Assembly (NCBI GenBank): GCA_028723145.1
Contig: JAQYFM010000271.1
Location: 1 to 6,263, forward strand
DNA: 6,263 nt
From: Spirochaetales bacterium
Lineage (GTDB): Bacteria > Spirochaetota > Spirochaetia > Sphaerochaetales > Sphaerochaetaceae
Reading direction: 5' to 3'
Part shown: one piece after another, positions 5,823 through 6,263 of the stretch
Layout of the letters: each line of letters begins with the position of its first letter
Numbering within the stretch: the first letter of the stretch is position 1
Notes under the pieces: generated by a model
What the model was told of the DNA's origin: nothing
Databases searched by the model: none
The model's input: only the letters and a program-made list of their open reading frames with translations
Translations under genes and position numbers: made by a program

Positions 5823-5843
5823 TGTTCTATAGAGCTCTCTTGC
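5799..5843. repeat. 9-bp perfect inverted repeat across the convergent gene ends
   Basis: GCAAGAGAG (5799-5807) and CTCTCTTGC (5835-5843) are exact reverse complements separated by 27 nt. The stem extends to 11 bp if one G-U and one A-U pair are added. The repeat spans the stop codons of recN and of the minus-strand gene and is the only stem-like structure at this convergent junction. Neither strand has a U-tract after it, so it is not a standard Rho-independent terminator. Both arms code for Ala-Arg-Glu in their own gene, so it may be partly coincidental. Confidence 0.4.
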
Positions 5844-6263
5844 TCTATCTTGTGAAATCTTTGATTCTTTTCTACCAATGAAGTATTCATAAATTTCATT
5901 TTGTAAATTCTTGCTATCAGGTTCAAAACCAAAGTTCCTAATCACTTGGAAGAATGAAACAATGTTCTCTGCAAGCTCTTCATCTAAGCCTTTAGTTCTA
6001 ACAACCATTGCAAGCTTTGTGATATCAGAGTTTAAGAATTGAGAAACAAGTTTAATTTCATTAACTCTTCCATACTTTGCAATGATATCTAAAAGAACTA
6101 CGAAGTAAGCTTTCTTTTGACGCCACTTTATTTGATCTTGCGGAATTGAATTTAATGCCTTTAACATCTTAAGCGCAAGCCCAAGATTTTCAAGAATCTG
6201 AGTCTTCATAGGAAGATACTTACTATTCTTTGTTAATACAGAGAAGTGATAAAGTGCATTAAC
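5808..6263 (-). CDS. Hypothetical helical protein, C-terminal part (start outside window)
   Basis: The minus-strand frame is open from the right window edge to a TAA at 5810-5808, giving 151 visible residues. An internal ATG at 6209 could start a 133-residue protein, but the frame continues upstream (VNALYHFSVLTKNSKYLP) and no ribosome binding site precedes that ATG, so the true start is probably beyond 6263. I do not recognise the family. The visible part has no cysteine, no signal peptide, no membrane segment and no obvious nucleotide-binding motif. It looks mostly helical, with alternating charged and hydrophobic residues, and ends in a basic region (YFIGRKESKISQDRARELYR) that could contact nucleic acid or a partner protein. 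It converges on recN and their coding ends overlap by 15 bp. Codon use resembles that of its neighbours, suggesting a resident gene. Confidence 0.7.
   Translation of the reverse strand, partial: VNALYHFSVLTKNSKYLPMKTQILENLGLALKMLKALNSIPQDQIKWRQKKAYFVVLLDIIAKYGRVNEIKLVSQFLNSDITKLAMVVRTKGLDEELAENIVSFFQVIRNFGFEPDSKNLQNEIYEYFIGRKESKISQDRARELYRTLNFN

Overview
The window is AT-rich and strongly bacterial. The best guess is a low-GC host-associated spirochaete of the Treponema/Sphaerochaeta kind. This rests on the style of the NadK and RecN proteins, on nadK lying directly upstream of recN, and on a DegT-like gene beside them. It comes from recalled family patterns, not a database search, and a low-GC Firmicute is not excluded.

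Layout. Positions 1-183 (minus strand) hold the first 61 codons of what looks like a transposase that runs off the left edge. It has its own ribosome binding site, a consensus -10 box and an upstream insulating hairpin. Positions 184-622 are otherwise gene-free and carry G-rich direct repeats that may belong to the end of that mobile element. Next come three small-molecule exporter genes on the plus strand: a half-size EamA transporter (623-1036), then the branched-chain amino acid export pair azlC-azlD (1219-2240), which overlap by 4 bp. A tight plus-strand cluster follows: a degenerate DegT/DnrJ/EryC1/StrS-fold protein (2278-3312), NAD kinase nadK (3320-4171) and the DNA-repair SMC-like ATPase recN (4164-5822). 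From the right edge a minus-strand gene of unknown function (5808-6263, start outside the window) converges on recN, and the two stop ends overlap by 15 bp.

How the genes work together. AzlC and AzlD are two subunits of one exporter. EamA beside them suggests a small export locus next to a mobile element, but shared regulation cannot be shown. The DegT-like gene, nadK and recN are spaced 7 nt apart and overlapped by 8 bp, so they are very probably co-transcribed and translationally coupled. azlD is only 37 nt upstream of the DegT-like gene with no convincing terminator between, so read-through from azlCD is possible.

The most notable point is the DegT-like protein. It keeps the fold landmarks of a sugar aminotransferase, but by hand alignment the PLP-binding lysine is replaced by glutamate (E177) and the phosphate-binding SGT is SYT. 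It is therefore probably not a working transaminase. No clearly new multi-gene system (defence, CRISPR, retron, toxin-antitoxin) was found.
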